Source: Rheinheimera salexigens (lineage in GTDB: Bacteria; Pseudomonadota; Gammaproteobacteria; Enterobacterales; Alteromonadaceae). From it: a DNA stretch of 64,000 bases. Of the stretch, positions 48,401 to 56,903 are shown one piece after another; position 1 is the stretch's first letter; the number at the start of each line of letters is the position of its first letter. The notes under the pieces are model-generated. The model made no database searches and had not been told where the DNA came from. It saw only the letters and a list, made by a program, of their open reading frames with translations. The DNA is taken from contig NZ_MKEK01000001.1 in the NCBI RefSeq assembly GCF_001752395.1, positions 557,466 to 621,465 of the forward strand, read 5' to 3'. The position numbers and the translations under genes were made by a program.

Positions 48401-48586
48401 TTCTCGTTAGGCGTATTGCCGTTAGTGATTAGTAGTGGGGCTGGTTCTGCAAGTCGAAATGCTATTGGTACCGGCGTGTTAGGCGGTATGATCTCAGCAA
48501 CGGTATTAGCGATATTCTTAGTGCCTATTTTCTATCTAGTGATTATGAAAATCTTTGATAAAAAACATGCAGTAACTAAACAGTAA
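45479..48586 (+). CDS. acrB: RND efflux pump permease (AcrB/HAE1 family)
   Basis: 1035 residues, proton-driven trimeric multidrug transporter. The N-terminus [17 protein letters not shown] is diagnostic of HAE1 pumps. Proton-relay residues are present: paired Asp in [17 protein letters not shown] (near residue 405) and the Lys in [14 protein letters not shown] (near 940). Twelve transmembrane helices and two large periplasmic loops are in the expected places. The C-terminus is short, without the HAE1 His-rich tail. It is the second gene of the operon under the AcrR-like operator, so substrates would include dyes, detergents and drugs, by family. Confidence 0.95.
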   Translation: MANFFISRPIFAWVIAIVIMLAGLLSIKQLPIEQYPSIAPPAVTISASYRGASAQTAEDAVTQVIEQAMNGLDNLMYMSANTDSSGGISITLTFETGTDGDIAQVQVQNKLQQALPLLPQEVQQQGVRVAKSNGSFLMVVAFTSTDDSMSREDIADFVVANVKDPLSRTEGVGNVVVFGSQYAMRIWLDADKLNQFKMTPSDVTAAIRVQNNQVTAGQLGGAPALDGQQYSAAILAQTRFSTVEEFSNILLRVNQDGSLVRLADVARVELGGEDYSIKARFNGRVATGIAVELATGANALDTAAAVRKRIAELEPYFPAGVSTVIPYDTTPFVEISINSVVQTLIEAIILVFLVMYLFLQNLRATIIPTLAVPVVLLGTFGIMAAFGFTINTLTMFGMVLSIGLLVDDAIVVVENVERVMTEEGLSAVEATRKSMGQITGALIGIGLVLSAVFVPMAFFGGATGAIYKQFSITIVSAMALSVLVAIVFTPALCATMLKQNKNGHVKKGGFFGWFNRGFDNTNHKYQRGVAGMLKRPVRSMLVYGAIVLIMVVMFLRLPSSFLPSEDQGIFITMVQLPTGASQERTEAVMTKIADYYNQEDAVDAAFTVSGFSFNGSGQNVGLAFVRLKDWSERDDNQSVNAVIGRAMGYFSTVKEAQIFAFNLPPIAALGNATGFTLYLQDRAGLGHEALLNARNQLLGMAGQEPSLMGVRPNGMEDAAQLQIDIDQLKAQALGVSPADINQTLSIGWGSNYVNDFVDRGRVKKVFVQADAKFRMSPEDISSWYVRNKAGDMVSFSSFATSRWVYGPQRLERYNGVSAMQIQGEPAPGVSSGDAMLKMEQLIANLPDGIDFEWTGTSYQEKLSGSQAPALYALSILVVFLCLAALYESWSIPFAVILVVPLGIVGALAATFMRGLENDVYFQVGLLTTMGLASKNAILIVEFARELQQQGKGIIEAILEAVRLRLRPIIMTSMAFSLGVLPLVISSGAGSASRNAIGTGVLGGMISATVLAIFLVPIFYLVIMKIFDKKHAVTKQ

Positions 48587-48634
48587 CTAAGCAGTAACGC
48601 TTAGCAAGAGTAGAAAAACTTGTTGTACCTTTGG

Positions 48635-48670
48635 CCGGCTTTTAGTGCGAACTAACTAGCCGGTTTTTTT
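48635..48670. terminator. terminator between convergent acrB and tetR genes
   Basis: CCGGCT (48635-48640) pairs with AGCCGG (48658-48663), with an inner TTAGT/ACTAA stem, followed by seven T on the plus strand. It overlaps the last codons of the TetR gene. Confidence 0.75.
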
Positions 48671-49275
48671 AATCCCAACAACATAGTGTCAACAAAAGCT
48701 GGCGCATTAATGCTCAGGTCACACTGTAAAGGTTTAAGTAAAAAGTGACTGATAATGCCGGCAATATAGATATGTAATGACATTGCCGCTAAGCGTGGGC
48801 AAACCCCTTCACGCAGCAGTCCTGCTTGTTCTGCGCGACTAAAAGCGCGCTCTAATACCGCTATAGCCAAGGTATCGAGTTCATCTTGTTTAGTGACAAC
48901 AGGATTAAGCTCATCAATATATTCACAGCGATGAAACACAATGGTCAATACGCGATGGTGTTGCTCACTCTCAGCCACTAAGCGTAAACAGTTAACCATT
49001 AACTCCCGAATTTGCTTAAAAGGATCGCTACTTTCGTCTTTATTTACATTGGCGAGTAAGTGTTGAAATGGCAGGCGCACCCGCTCTAACATGGCATTAA
49101 ATAAATCGGCTTTATTTTCAAAGTGCCAATAAATAGCGCCACGGGTAACATTAGCTTGCTGGGCTATTTTCGCTAACGTGGTTTGCGAGACACCATGCTT
49201 ATAAAATAAATATTCTGCAGCATCTAAAATTGCAGCACGAGTACCTTCTGCATCCGCTTTAGTCCGTCTTGCCAT
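48652..49275 (-). CDS. acrR: TetR-family repressor, AcrR/TtgR-like
   Basis: 207 residues. N-terminal helix-turn-helix (ILDAAEYLFYKHGVSQTTLA, IAQQANVTRGAIYWHFENKA) matches the AcrR/MtrR/TtgR group almost word for word in the recognition helix; the C-terminal ligand-binding domain is variable. The start MARRTKADAEGTRAAIL is typical. In most genomes the regulator is divergent and next to the adaptor; here it lies beyond acrB and convergent, so it would not share the operator region at 44241 and its own promoter would need a separate site. I infer that it controls the pump from the match of family and operator type. Confidence 0.85.
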   Translation of the reverse strand: MARRTKADAEGTRAAILDAAEYLFYKHGVSQTTLAKIAQQANVTRGAIYWHFENKADLFNAMLERVRLPFQHLLANVNKDESSDPFKQIRELMVNCLRLVAESEQHHRVLTIVFHRCEYIDELNPVVTKQDELDTLAIAVLERAFSRAEQAGLLREGVCPRLAAMSLHIYIAGIISHFLLKPLQCDLSINAPAFVDTMLLGLKKPAS

Positions 49276-49364
49276 CGCCTATACTTCGCTCCAATTAGAC
49301 AACATTTATAATTGAGCAGTTTAGCATAAATGCCCGCTACAGACACTTATGCTATGGGCTTTGC

Positions 49365-50105
49365 TTACTGAACAACAAAGTCAAAATAAGTATCGGTATA
49401 AGCGGGTGGTTGGTGGGTAAAGTGCCACCATTCCATGCTATACACATTAAAGCCTGTTGCTGACATAATATCTAATAACCGCTGGCGATTAGCTTGTTGT
49501 TCAGCGGTTATGCCACTAGAGCCAACGTTGGAAATAGGGTCAAATAAATCAAACGGGCTTCCCGTATCGACCACTTGCCATTGGCCACTGCTATCTTGCT
49601 TAGCTAAGCTTAAATCGACCGTACTACCGCGACTGTGACCAGATTTTTCGGCGATATATTCACCGACTAAAGTGTCTTTAGCTAGGTTAGGGTAAAACTC
49701 AGCTTTAGTAGCCGTATCTGCGGTGTCTGCTGCCCAACGCATAAAGTGATCAACCGCGCGCTGTGGCCGATAGCAATCATAAACCCATAAGCTATAACCT
49801 TGCTGCATAGCCGCTTGCTGGGCTTTGGCTAATGCTTGCGCCGCATCAATATGTAAAAAACAGGTATTGGCTTGATAGCCATCAACTACGGTACCGACAA
49901 AGTTATTGTTAGTAAAATAGGCCATATGGACTTGGATTGTTGGTGCTAGGCTGGTGACATCGACAAAATTTGCCGGTATCGCTGGGCTTTCTGCAACAGC
50001 AGCAGTGCTTACTACACTACTGCTGATAGCAACAGCAAAGAGTAAGCTTTTTAAGGTACTGAAGTGGGTTTTCATTTCCTTACTGTTTATAACATATTTG
50101 GTCAT
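49365..50105 (-). CDS. periplasmic D-alanyl-D-alanine dipeptidase (M15D, VanX/DdpX family)
   Basis: 246 residues. Zinc-peptidase motifs: VYDCYRPQRAVDHFMRW, SGHSRGSTVDLSLA (His and Asp ligands) and EWWHFT (Glu base and His ligand). Signal peptide LLFAVAISSSVVSTAAVA exports it to the periplasm. It would cut D-Ala-D-Ala freed from peptidoglycan, a nutritional role like DdpX; there are no vanH/vanA-type ligase genes, so resistance is not implied. The ATG at 50105 overlaps the antiporter stop (ATGA) with GGAG ten bases upstream. A second ATG at 50075 gives a shorter signal peptide but has its ribosome site too close. Confidence 0.9.
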   Translation of the reverse strand: MTKYVINSKEMKTHFSTLKSLLFAVAISSSVVSTAAVAESPAIPANFVDVTSLAPTIQVHMAYFTNNNFVGTVVDGYQANTCFLHIDAAQALAKAQQAAMQQGYSLWVYDCYRPQRAVDHFMRWAADTADTATKAEFYPNLAKDTLVGEYIAEKSGHSRGSTVDLSLAKQDSSGQWQVVDTGSPFDLFDPISNVGSSGITAEQQANRQRLLDIMSATGFNVYSMEWWHFTHQPPAYTDTYFDFVVQ

Positions 50106-51493
50106 ATCATTAATGCTCCAGCAATGATAAAGGCGATTAAGGCTAACGCCCCGCAGACTAAAGAATAAGGTAATTGGGTTTTAACGTGTTCTAATAAATC
50201 ACACCCCGAAGCAACCGAACTGACTGCGGTACTATCAGAGATAGGCGAGCAGTGATCGCCAAAGACCCCACCACTTAATATAGCGGCTAAAACTAATGAG
50301 GGTGGCAAACCAAGCAATTCAACCATGGGCATGCCAATGGGAATTAAAATCGCAAAGGTGCCCCAACTGGTGCCGGTAGTCACTGAAATTAAACCACCGG
50401 CTAAAAATAATAACGCAGGAATTAAGATTAAAGGTAGGTTTTCATTAACAATAGACGCAATAAAAGTACCGGTACCTAACAACTTTAAGCTGCTTCCGAG
50501 TGACAAAGACAACAACACTATTGTCACTAAAGGCAGTAATTCACTCATGCCTTTAAAGCCGATATCCACTAATTGTTGATGTTTAAAGCGCCGACTAAAT
50601 AGCATCATACTGTAGGCCACTAAACAGGCTAGGGTGGTAGCATATAATACCGACTTAGAACCTGAACCTGCGACTAACTGACCATCGCCAGTCATCATCA
50701 TAAAGCCCAACATAGCCGCAACTAGGGTAAATAGAGGCACTAGCATAAAGGATGGGTGAGAAGGCGGCACATCGATTTCTGTGTGCTGTGACAAGGTATG
50801 TAACTGTTGCTCTGCACGGCGTAACGGACCATGTACTCGGCCAGTGATAATAGTGTAAAGCACGGCACTTAACGCAAATAGGGCGTAAAAATTTAACGGA
50901 ATAGTGCCAATAAGCACCGAAACAGCATTCTCACCCAAAGAGTAATTGCTTAATAAACCTAAAATATAAGCGCCCCAACCATTGAGTAAAATGATAATAC
51001 AAATAGGTGCGCTAGTACTGTCAATAATGTAGGCCAGACGGGCGCGACTCATTTTAAACCGATCAAATAAACCCCGCGAGCTAATACCGGCGGTAAGCGA
51101 GCTTAAGTTTGATTCTATAAACGTGACCGAGCTGATAAAAAAGGTCAGAAAACCGGCTTGGCGTGGTGTTTTAGCGACGCCTTTACGTACCAACATTTCT
51201 ACGGTTGCCGATACACCACCCGAATCTCGCATATAGGCGAGCAAGCCACCGACTAATAATGAAAACATTAAAATTCGGGCATTATCGGCATCACCAGTGA
51301 CAGCGACGATACGCTCTAGGGTATTAATGCTGCCATTAACTGCTAGGCTAGGATCAACAGCGCCACCACTAAAAAAATAGATTAATAACTCAGAACTACA
51401 AAGTGACAGTAATAAAGCCAAAATAACTTCTTTGCGCCAAAGTACAATAACGATAGCAACCAATGCCGGAACTAAGGTGAGCCAATCAGCCAA
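50102..51493 (-). CDS. NhaC-family Na+/H+ antiporter
   Basis: 463 residues, eleven to twelve transmembrane helices. NhaC-type features: FFISSVTFIESNLSSLTAGI, YIIDSTSAPICIIILLNGWG, ISVTTGTSWGTFAILIPIGMP, GGVFGDHCSPISDSTAVSS. These Thr/Ser/Asp-rich re-entrant segments are shared by NhaC and its amino-acid-exchanging relatives. Its last bases overlap the dipeptidase start, so both are made from one mRNA. The family also contains malate-lactate and arginine/ornithine-type exchangers, so solute exchange linked to dipeptide use is possible. Confidence 0.88.
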   Translation of the reverse strand: MADWLTLVPALVAIVIVLWRKEVILALLLSLCSSELLIYFFSGGAVDPSLAVNGSINTLERIVAVTGDADNARILMFSLLVGGLLAYMRDSGGVSATVEMLVRKGVAKTPRQAGFLTFFISSVTFIESNLSSLTAGISSRGLFDRFKMSRARLAYIIDSTSAPICIIILLNGWGAYILGLLSNYSLGENAVSVLIGTIPLNFYALFALSAVLYTIITGRVHGPLRRAEQQLHTLSQHTEIDVPPSHPSFMLVPLFTLVAAMLGFMMMTGDGQLVAGSGSKSVLYATTLACLVAYSMMLFSRRFKHQQLVDIGFKGMSELLPLVTIVLLSLSLGSSLKLLGTGTFIASIVNENLPLILIPALLFLAGGLISVTTGTSWGTFAILIPIGMPMVELLGLPPSLVLAAILSGGVFGDHCSPISDSTAVSSVASGCDLLEHVKTQLPYSLVCGALALIAFIIAGALMI

Positions 51494-51770
51494 AGCGGCC
51501 TCCTATTTTTATTATTATAAATTATTATATGAACATTGCAGATTATGCCTTATTTCAGCGATAAATATGCAGTGCATAACAAGTTTAGCTGTTATAACTT
51601 ATACCGTTTCATTCAGCGATGCTGCAATAAAATCAAATGTTTTTGCGATAGGCTGACTTTTGCGACAGGTGGGGTGTTGTATCAGCTTGGTTGTTTGTTA
51701 ACCACTTGCTGCAGCCTGCATAGTTGCGGCATGCTAGAACATTATTAGTTTCAGAGGTTAGGGCAGTAGT

Positions 51771-53189
51771 ATGAAACAGGTTTTCTGCTGGTTAGCAGCT
51801 GGTTTTTTAAGTTTATTTACCATGGTACAAGCTATGACGTTAACGCCAATTACAGATCAGCAATATCAACAATATCAGCAGTCGGGCTTAGATAAGCCTC
51901 AGCTCACCTATTCAGATATAGCGCCAATTTTGGCTGAACATGGTAAAAACGCCTTGTTTAGCTTTACTCAGATAGGGCAATCAGTACAAGGTACGCCTAT
52001 TTGGCAAATTGATATTGGTACGGGCGAAACACGGGTATTGGCTTGGTCACAAATGCATGGTGACGAATCTACCGCCACGGCAGCGTTAATGGATTTTTTA
52101 AACTTTATTGCTGCAGATGAGCAAGCCGATTGGCGTCAGCAATGGTTAAGCAAAGTGCAGTTACGTATTATACCTATGCTAAACCCAGATGGTGCTGCAG
52201 CAGGTAACAGACTTAATGCTATGGGGATTGATATTAATCGCGACGCTAAAGCCTTACAAACGCCAGAAGGGCGGTTATTAATGCAAGCGGCCAAGCAATT
52301 TAAAGCGCAATTCGCTTTAAATCTGCATGATCAAAATCGCTTTTACTCGGTTGGCGATAGCGATAAAACCACGACTATTTCTTTATTGGCTCCGGCCTTT
52401 AATGTCAGCAAAGATATTGATGCCACTCGGCATAAAGCAATGCAGTTAATTGGTGATATGCACGACTTAGTGCAGCAGCAACTTCCCGGCTATTTAGGTA
52501 AGTATAACGACACGTATTCGGTGCGTTCTTTTGGTGATACTTTTGCCGGCATGGGCATGAGCACAGTGTTAATAGAGTCTGGTGCTTATCCTAAAGATGA
52601 TAATCGACAGGTTGCCAGAAAATTAAATGCGCAGTTATTGATTATGAGCGTACAAAGCATAGGTAGCCAAGCTTATGCCAAGCAGTCGCTTGATACATAT
52701 CATGCTATTCCTTTTAACCGCAGTGATGCTATTAAAGATGTTTTAGTCAATAACCTGACCATTACGGTGGCTAAACAGCAAGCCCAAGTCGACTTAGCGC
52801 TAGAATTTAAAAGCCCACAACATGCGGTCATTACCGAAGTAGGTGATTTATGTATTAATAGCGCTTACCACCAATTTGATGCCACGGGTTTAAGCTACCA
52901 ACAGGGTAAAGCCTACAAGCTTACAGCGGCTTTAACCTTGGATAATGCCCGTTTTATTGAGCTAATGCGTCAAGGTTATAGCCACTTTAGCGGTGACGCT
53001 GCTTTGCTTAGCCAACAGACTGAATTTCCAGTGCTGGTTAATCCACGCGGCTTAGCTAAGCAAGCGCCACAGCGTCACCACGGTGCGACTTTTTTATTGG
53101 CCAATGAAAAAGGCGTCCAGTTTGCCATGTTAGCGGGCCAGTTAGTCAATTTAAGTACTGGCCAGGTTATGTACCCTAGGGGCACTTAA
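51771..53189 (+). CDS. exported M14-family zinc carboxypeptidase
   Basis: 472 residues with signal peptide (MKQVFCWLAAGFLSLFTMVQA). Metal site MHGDEST (His and Glu) with the third ligand His in LNLHDQN; substrate Arg/Asn region NRLNAMGIDINRDA; catalytic Glu in VLIESGAY. A C-terminal ~150-residue beta-rich region follows the catalytic domain. The family includes carboxypeptidases for peptides and murein tripeptides. With the dipeptidase and the MurNAc cluster nearby it may help scavenge wall peptides, but it is a separate, divergent transcription unit. Confidence 0.88.
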   Translation: MKQVFCWLAAGFLSLFTMVQAMTLTPITDQQYQQYQQSGLDKPQLTYSDIAPILAEHGKNALFSFTQIGQSVQGTPIWQIDIGTGETRVLAWSQMHGDESTATAALMDFLNFIAADEQADWRQQWLSKVQLRIIPMLNPDGAAAGNRLNAMGIDINRDAKALQTPEGRLLMQAAKQFKAQFALNLHDQNRFYSVGDSDKTTTISLLAPAFNVSKDIDATRHKAMQLIGDMHDLVQQQLPGYLGKYNDTYSVRSFGDTFAGMGMSTVLIESGAYPKDDNRQVARKLNAQLLIMSVQSIGSQAYAKQSLDTYHAIPFNRSDAIKDVLVNNLTITVAKQQAQVDLALEFKSPQHAVITEVGDLCINSAYHQFDATGLSYQQGKAYKLTAALTLDNARFIELMRQGYSHFSGDAALLSQQTEFPVLVNPRGLAKQAPQRHHGATFLLANEKGVQFAMLAGQLVNLSTGQVMYPRGT

Positions 53190-53216
53190 GCTAAATAAGC
53201 TAGATAGAAATAGGCA

Positions 53217-53762
53217 TCAGCGGTTTAATTGCTGGTGCCAACTTAATAATGCATCAAGCTGTTTGCTGACTAAACCTTGGATCCGCTCATCGATTAAGTC
53301 ACCATTGTTATCATAACTGCCACTAAAGGCATTAGAAAATACTTCTGGTTGGTTAAGCGGATATAAATTTAAAAACACACAGACTTGGCGTAAATGATAT
53401 TGAGCGCGAGATGTGCCCATACCGCCACCAGAGCCCATAATAGCCACTGCTTTTCCGGTTAACAAATGATTATCTGCTTCGCGAGATGCCCAATCTAAGG
53501 CATTTTTTAATGCTGGCGCGATAGAATAATTATATTCAGGACAAGCTAATAATAATGCATCTGCTTGTCCTATTTGTTGTAATAATAATTGCACTGATTC
53601 AGGTTTTTCAGCTAAATCTGCATTATAAAAAGGTATTTCCATTAAATCTGCAACATGAATTTTCATGCCTTCTGGGGCATGAGCTTGGGCATAACGGACT
53701 AAGCCACGGTTAGTTGATTTAGCGCGCAAACTACCGCAAATAGCTAATACATTAATACTCAT
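53217..53762 (-). CDS. NAD(P)H-dependent FMN reductase (ChrR/YieF-like)
   Basis: 181 residues, flavodoxin-like fold. FMN phosphate loop GSLRAKSTNRG (~10-20), CPEYNYSIAPALKNALDWASR (the family's isoalloxazine-binding signature) and VAIMGSGGGMGTSRAQ. Related enzymes reduce quinones, azo dyes and chromate and protect against redox stress. Single gene, convergent with the M14 gene. Specific substrate not inferable. Confidence 0.9.
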   Translation of the reverse strand: MSINVLAICGSLRAKSTNRGLVRYAQAHAPEGMKIHVADLMEIPFYNADLAEKPESVQLLLQQIGQADALLLACPEYNYSIAPALKNALDWASREADNHLLTGKAVAIMGSGGGMGTSRAQYHLRQVCVFLNLYPLNQPEVFSNAFSGSYDNNGDLIDERIQGLVSKQLDALLSWHQQLNR

Positions 53763-53892
53763 AAATTACTCCACATAATAATCAGTTATTACAACAATAA
53801 CTTACCTTAAGAAATTATTGTAGCTTATTCAGCTATGCTTGCAGCTTAATCCAATACTCTAATAGTGTAAAAATGTAATTAGCTAACCTCAT

Positions 53893-55092
53893 TTATTCTG
53901 GATAAAGTAAATAGGATCGGCGCTGTTGACGAAAATGTTGTAAATCGGCTTGCCAACTTTGTCTAATTTCTGGCTCGGTTAAGCCTTGTTCAATTTGTTG
54001 GCGTAGTTTATTGGTGCCAGCTAACTTATCCATAAAATTTTCTGAAGTAAAAAACAGCTCGTTATGTTGTTTAAATAGTTGATGCCAGTCCAACAAGTAG
54101 CGTAAATCTAAACCATGGCTAGACACTTGCCGTAAATCTTGGCCATGTAGTGGTTTGTCCATCAGTGGTGGCGTTAATGCCGCACCTGGCGTCGAAACCG
54201 GGGTAAAGCTAAAGTCAGCTAAAGCAAATTTATCATAGCCGATAACTTGAAATGGAAATGCTGTACCACGGCCAACACTTAAGGGCGTGGCTTCAAAAAA
54301 GCCCAGAGAAGGATATAGCGCTATAGCTTGATCATTGGGTAAGTTAGGGCTAGGTTTTACTGGCAGTGAATAGGCCATATCGCGGCGATAATGCGCGACG
54401 GGGATCACAGTTAATTGCAAAGAATCAGCTTGGTCAATCCAAGCTTCGCCTTTAATCATTAAGGCTAATTCACCAACTGTCATACCATGTAGTAATGGAA
54501 TAGGGTGCATGCCAACAAAAGATTGAAACGCTAGTTCTAATACAGGGCCATCAATAAAAGCACCGTTAGGATTTGGCCTGTCTAACACAATAAGCGGTAT
54601 ATCAGCGGCAGCCGCAGCTTGCATCAGATAATGTAACGAGCTGATATACGTATAATAGCGCACGCCAACATCTTGAATATCAAAAATTAACACATCAATA
54701 TTGGCCAGTTGTTCTGTTGTAGGCTGCTTATTGGCGCCGTACAAGGACACAATCTTTAAGCCGGTTTTGCTATCGACACTGTTTTTGACATAAGCACCGG
54801 CATCATAATCCCCTCTAAAGCCGTGCTCAGGAGCAAAAATAGTGTCTATATTCACCTGATTTTGCAGTAAAACATCAACTAAATGTTGGCCGGCTACTTC
54901 TGCTGTCGCGTTAACAAGTAAACCAAGCCGTTTATTGACCAACAACGGTAAATATTGCTGCAACTGCGCTGCGCCTATGGTAATAGCCGCGGAGCTCTGC
55001 TCAGAGTTAGCAATATCCGCAGGCAGCTGTTTGCTACAAGCGGTGATACCCAGAATAAGCACAGACATTAATAGCCGAGTTAGCTGTTTCAT
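53893..55092 (-). CDS. namZ: NamZ-like exo-beta-N-acetylmuramidase (DUF1343), lipoprotein
   Basis: 399 residues from MKQLTRLLMSV; lipobox GITAC (Cys about 19) makes it a lipoprotein. The DUF1343 body is clear: LLVNATAEV, FAPEHGFRGDYDAG, LIFDIQDVGVRYYTYISSL, LDRPNPNG, LLHGMTVGELA, PSPNLPNDQAIALYPSLGFFE. In Bacillus subtilis NamZ releases MurNAc from non-reducing ends of glycan strands and works with NagZ. Here it is the last gene of the symporter-kinase-murQ-namZ unit, 5 bases after the murQ stop, and a NagZ-type gene is divergent. The context supports the NamZ role; a longer N-terminal frame from 55155 overlaps murQ and lacks a signal peptide. Confidence 0.9.
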   Translation of the reverse strand: MKQLTRLLMSVLILGITACSKQLPADIANSEQSSAAITIGAAQLQQYLPLLVNKRLGLLVNATAEVAGQHLVDVLLQNQVNIDTIFAPEHGFRGDYDAGAYVKNSVDSKTGLKIVSLYGANKQPTTEQLANIDVLIFDIQDVGVRYYTYISSLHYLMQAAAAADIPLIVLDRPNPNGAFIDGPVLELAFQSFVGMHPIPLLHGMTVGELALMIKGEAWIDQADSLQLTVIPVAHYRRDMAYSLPVKPSPNLPNDQAIALYPSLGFFEATPLSVGRGTAFPFQVIGYDKFALADFSFTPVSTPGAALTPPLMDKPLHGQDLRQVSSHGLDLRYLLDWHQLFKQHNELFFTSENFMDKLAGTNKLRQQIEQGLTEPEIRQSWQADLQHFRQQRRSYLLYPE

Positions 55093-55097
55093 ATTGC

Positions 55098-56021
55098 TTA
55101 CGCCGTTAATGCTTGACGAATTGAATCGCCATTTAGCTGCAACTTTTGCTGACAACGACTGATATCGTCGCCGGTTAAAATATGCAAAATAGCTAATTTG
55201 GCACTGTTATTCGCCGCAATGAGAGCATGACGTGCGGTATCAGCTGGGCAGTCGGTAGCTTGCATAACAATTCGTACTGCGCGGGCTTCTAGCTTTTCAT
55301 TGCTGGCATGTAAATCGACCATCAAGTTTTGATATACTTTGCCACAGCGCACCATAGCAGCCGTAGTTAACATATTTAAAATCATTTTCTGGGCTGTACC
55401 GGCTTTCATCCGCGTAGAGCCAGTAACCACTTCAGCACCTACTACAGCGCAAATGCCACAATCTGCGGCGGCTAGTACAGCAGCATCGGCATTACAGCTA
55501 ATCGCAGCGGTATAAGCGCCTATAGAGCGAGCATAGGCTAGGCCCCCTAACACATAAGGCGTACGACCACTGGCTGCGATGCCAACTAAAATATCATGCT
55601 TATTAAAATCGATATTTTTTAAGTCAGTTACCGCTAAGTCAGGATTATCTTCGGCGCCTTCAACCGCTTTATATACCGCATTATCACCACCGGCAATTAA
55701 GGCCACCACTTGTGACGCCGGTACGCTATAAGTGGGCGGACATTCAACCGCATCTAATATACCTAAGCGACCACTGGTGCCGGCCCCTAAATACACTAAG
55801 CGACCACCTTGTTGAAAGGCGTCAACAATTTTATCGGTAACAATCGCGACTTGTTCTAAGCAAGCAGCGACGGAAGTGGCGACGGTTTGATCTTGTTGAT
55901 TAATTTTTTTAACAATGTCTAAACTGGATAATTGATCAAGATCCCAAGTATCAGGATGACGAGACTCTGAAGACATTTTTTCCAGTTGTTGTAATAAAGA
56001 ATCCTGTTGTGGATTGGTCAT
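55098..56021 (-). CDS. murQ: N-acetylmuramic acid 6-phosphate etherase
   Basis: Cuts the lactyl ether of MurNAc-6-phosphate to give GlcNAc-6-phosphate and D-lactate. 307 residues with a SIS domain: RLVYLGAGTSGRLGILDAVECPPTY, VGIAASGRTPYVLGGLAYA, VVTGSTRMKAGTAQKMILNM and VDLHASNEKL contain the catalytic Glu regions. A small C-terminal helical domain follows. Its ATG overlaps the kinase stop by four bases. The key marker that this locus handles MurNAc. Confidence 0.97.
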   Translation of the reverse strand: MTNPQQDSLLQQLEKMSSESRHPDTWDLDQLSSLDIVKKINQQDQTVATSVAACLEQVAIVTDKIVDAFQQGGRLVYLGAGTSGRLGILDAVECPPTYSVPASQVVALIAGGDNAVYKAVEGAEDNPDLAVTDLKNIDFNKHDILVGIAASGRTPYVLGGLAYARSIGAYTAAISCNADAAVLAAADCGICAVVGAEVVTGSTRMKAGTAQKMILNMLTTAAMVRCGKVYQNLMVDLHASNEKLEARAVRIVMQATDCPADTARHALIAANNSAKLAILHILTGDDISRCQQKLQLNGDSIRQALTA

Positions 56022-56902
56022 GGCAAATCCTTGCGTAAAGTTGTGCGATTATATAATTGCGTTGCCAAAATATGAGCGCCATCAACCGAGTCGCCTCGTG
56101 CTGGCTGAAATAAATCTTGTTCTGATTGTCTTAATAGTGGCTTACTAATGTTAGCTAAACCGCCTAATAACATGACAGGTAAGTTGGTATCTTCACGGCA
56201 AGCGTAAATAAGCTTGCTAACAGCTTGGCCATGCTGAATTAACAGCTGTTGGGCAATACCACATTGTTTTTGATACTCAAATACTAAAGGTGCTAATTGG
56301 GCATAGTCGGTTGCAGTGGCTGTTTTTAACCAAGGTAATAATAATTCTGGGGTGGCTGCGGTTTTCGCCGCAATAGCCTGTAAAAGCGGGCTTTGAATAC
56401 CGGCTGTACTATCGACATGCCATAGCAATTTACGCATGGCAATTTTACCCAGCCAAGCACCTCCGGCTTCATCACCAATATTAAAGCCCCAACCACCGAC
56501 TTGATGCTCTTGGCCATCAGCATGTAAACGCATGGCAACAGAGCCTGTGCCTAAAGCAACCACGACTACAGGTTGGCCTAAGTTAGCACCATACAAAGAG
56601 GTGCGGGCATCGGTTGTGATCAGCAATTGCTGGAATAAAGGCGCTAAATCGGCTACAGCTTGTTGCTGCTGTTGCGGATTACCAGCACCTGCTAAGCCCA
56701 TCACAGCAGTAATTTGGCAGGGTAAAGCCCCCGACTCTTGGCATAACTGAGTAATTAACTGCTTAATATTCGCTATCGCTAAGGCGTAATCGTTAGTTAA
56801 CGACGCCGCCCCGGCTTTATGTTGCCACTGTTGGCCAGTGTCTATATTAGTTAAGCGGGCTAAAGTTTTACAGCCACCGCCATCAATTGCTAACAACCAC
56901 AT
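56018..56902 (-). CDS. BadF/BcrA-type sugar kinase, probable MurNAc/GlcNAc kinase (MurK-like)
   Basis: 294 residues of the ASKHA kinase fold. Phosphate motif LLAIDGGGCKTLARL at the N-terminus, VALGTGSVAMRLHADG, GWGFNIGDEAGGAWLG and VMLLGGLANISKPLL are typical of the N-acetylglucosamine kinase/BadF group. MurK of Clostridium phosphorylates both MurNAc and GlcNAc. Here the gene lies 1 base after a symporter and overlaps murQ, and no PTS MurP or anhydro-MurNAc kinase AnmK is seen, so phosphorylation of imported MurNAc is the most economical role. GlcNAc kinase alone remains possible. Confidence 0.82.
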   Translation of the reverse strand: MWLLAIDGGGCKTLARLTNIDTGQQWQHKAGAASLTNDYALAIANIKQLITQLCQESGALPCQITAVMGLAGAGNPQQQQQAVADLAPLFQQLLITTDARTSLYGANLGQPVVVVALGTGSVAMRLHADGQEHQVGGWGFNIGDEAGGAWLGKIAMRKLLWHVDSTAGIQSPLLQAIAAKTAATPELLLPWLKTATATDYAQLAPLVFEYQKQCGIAQQLLIQHGQAVSKLIYACREDTNLPVMLLGGLANISKPLLRQSEQDLFQPARGDSVDGAHILATQLYNRTTLRKDLP

Positions 56903-56903
56903 A

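Noticed and set aside
49365..50105. Vancomycin-resistance vanX
   Set aside because: No D-Ala-D-Lac ligase or VanH gene nearby; Gram-negative host and signal peptide point to a nutritional dipeptidase.
51536..51748. 70-codon frame in the gap before the M14 gene
   Set aside because: Cys- and Tyr-rich, no ribosome site and no family resemblance; treated as non-coding.
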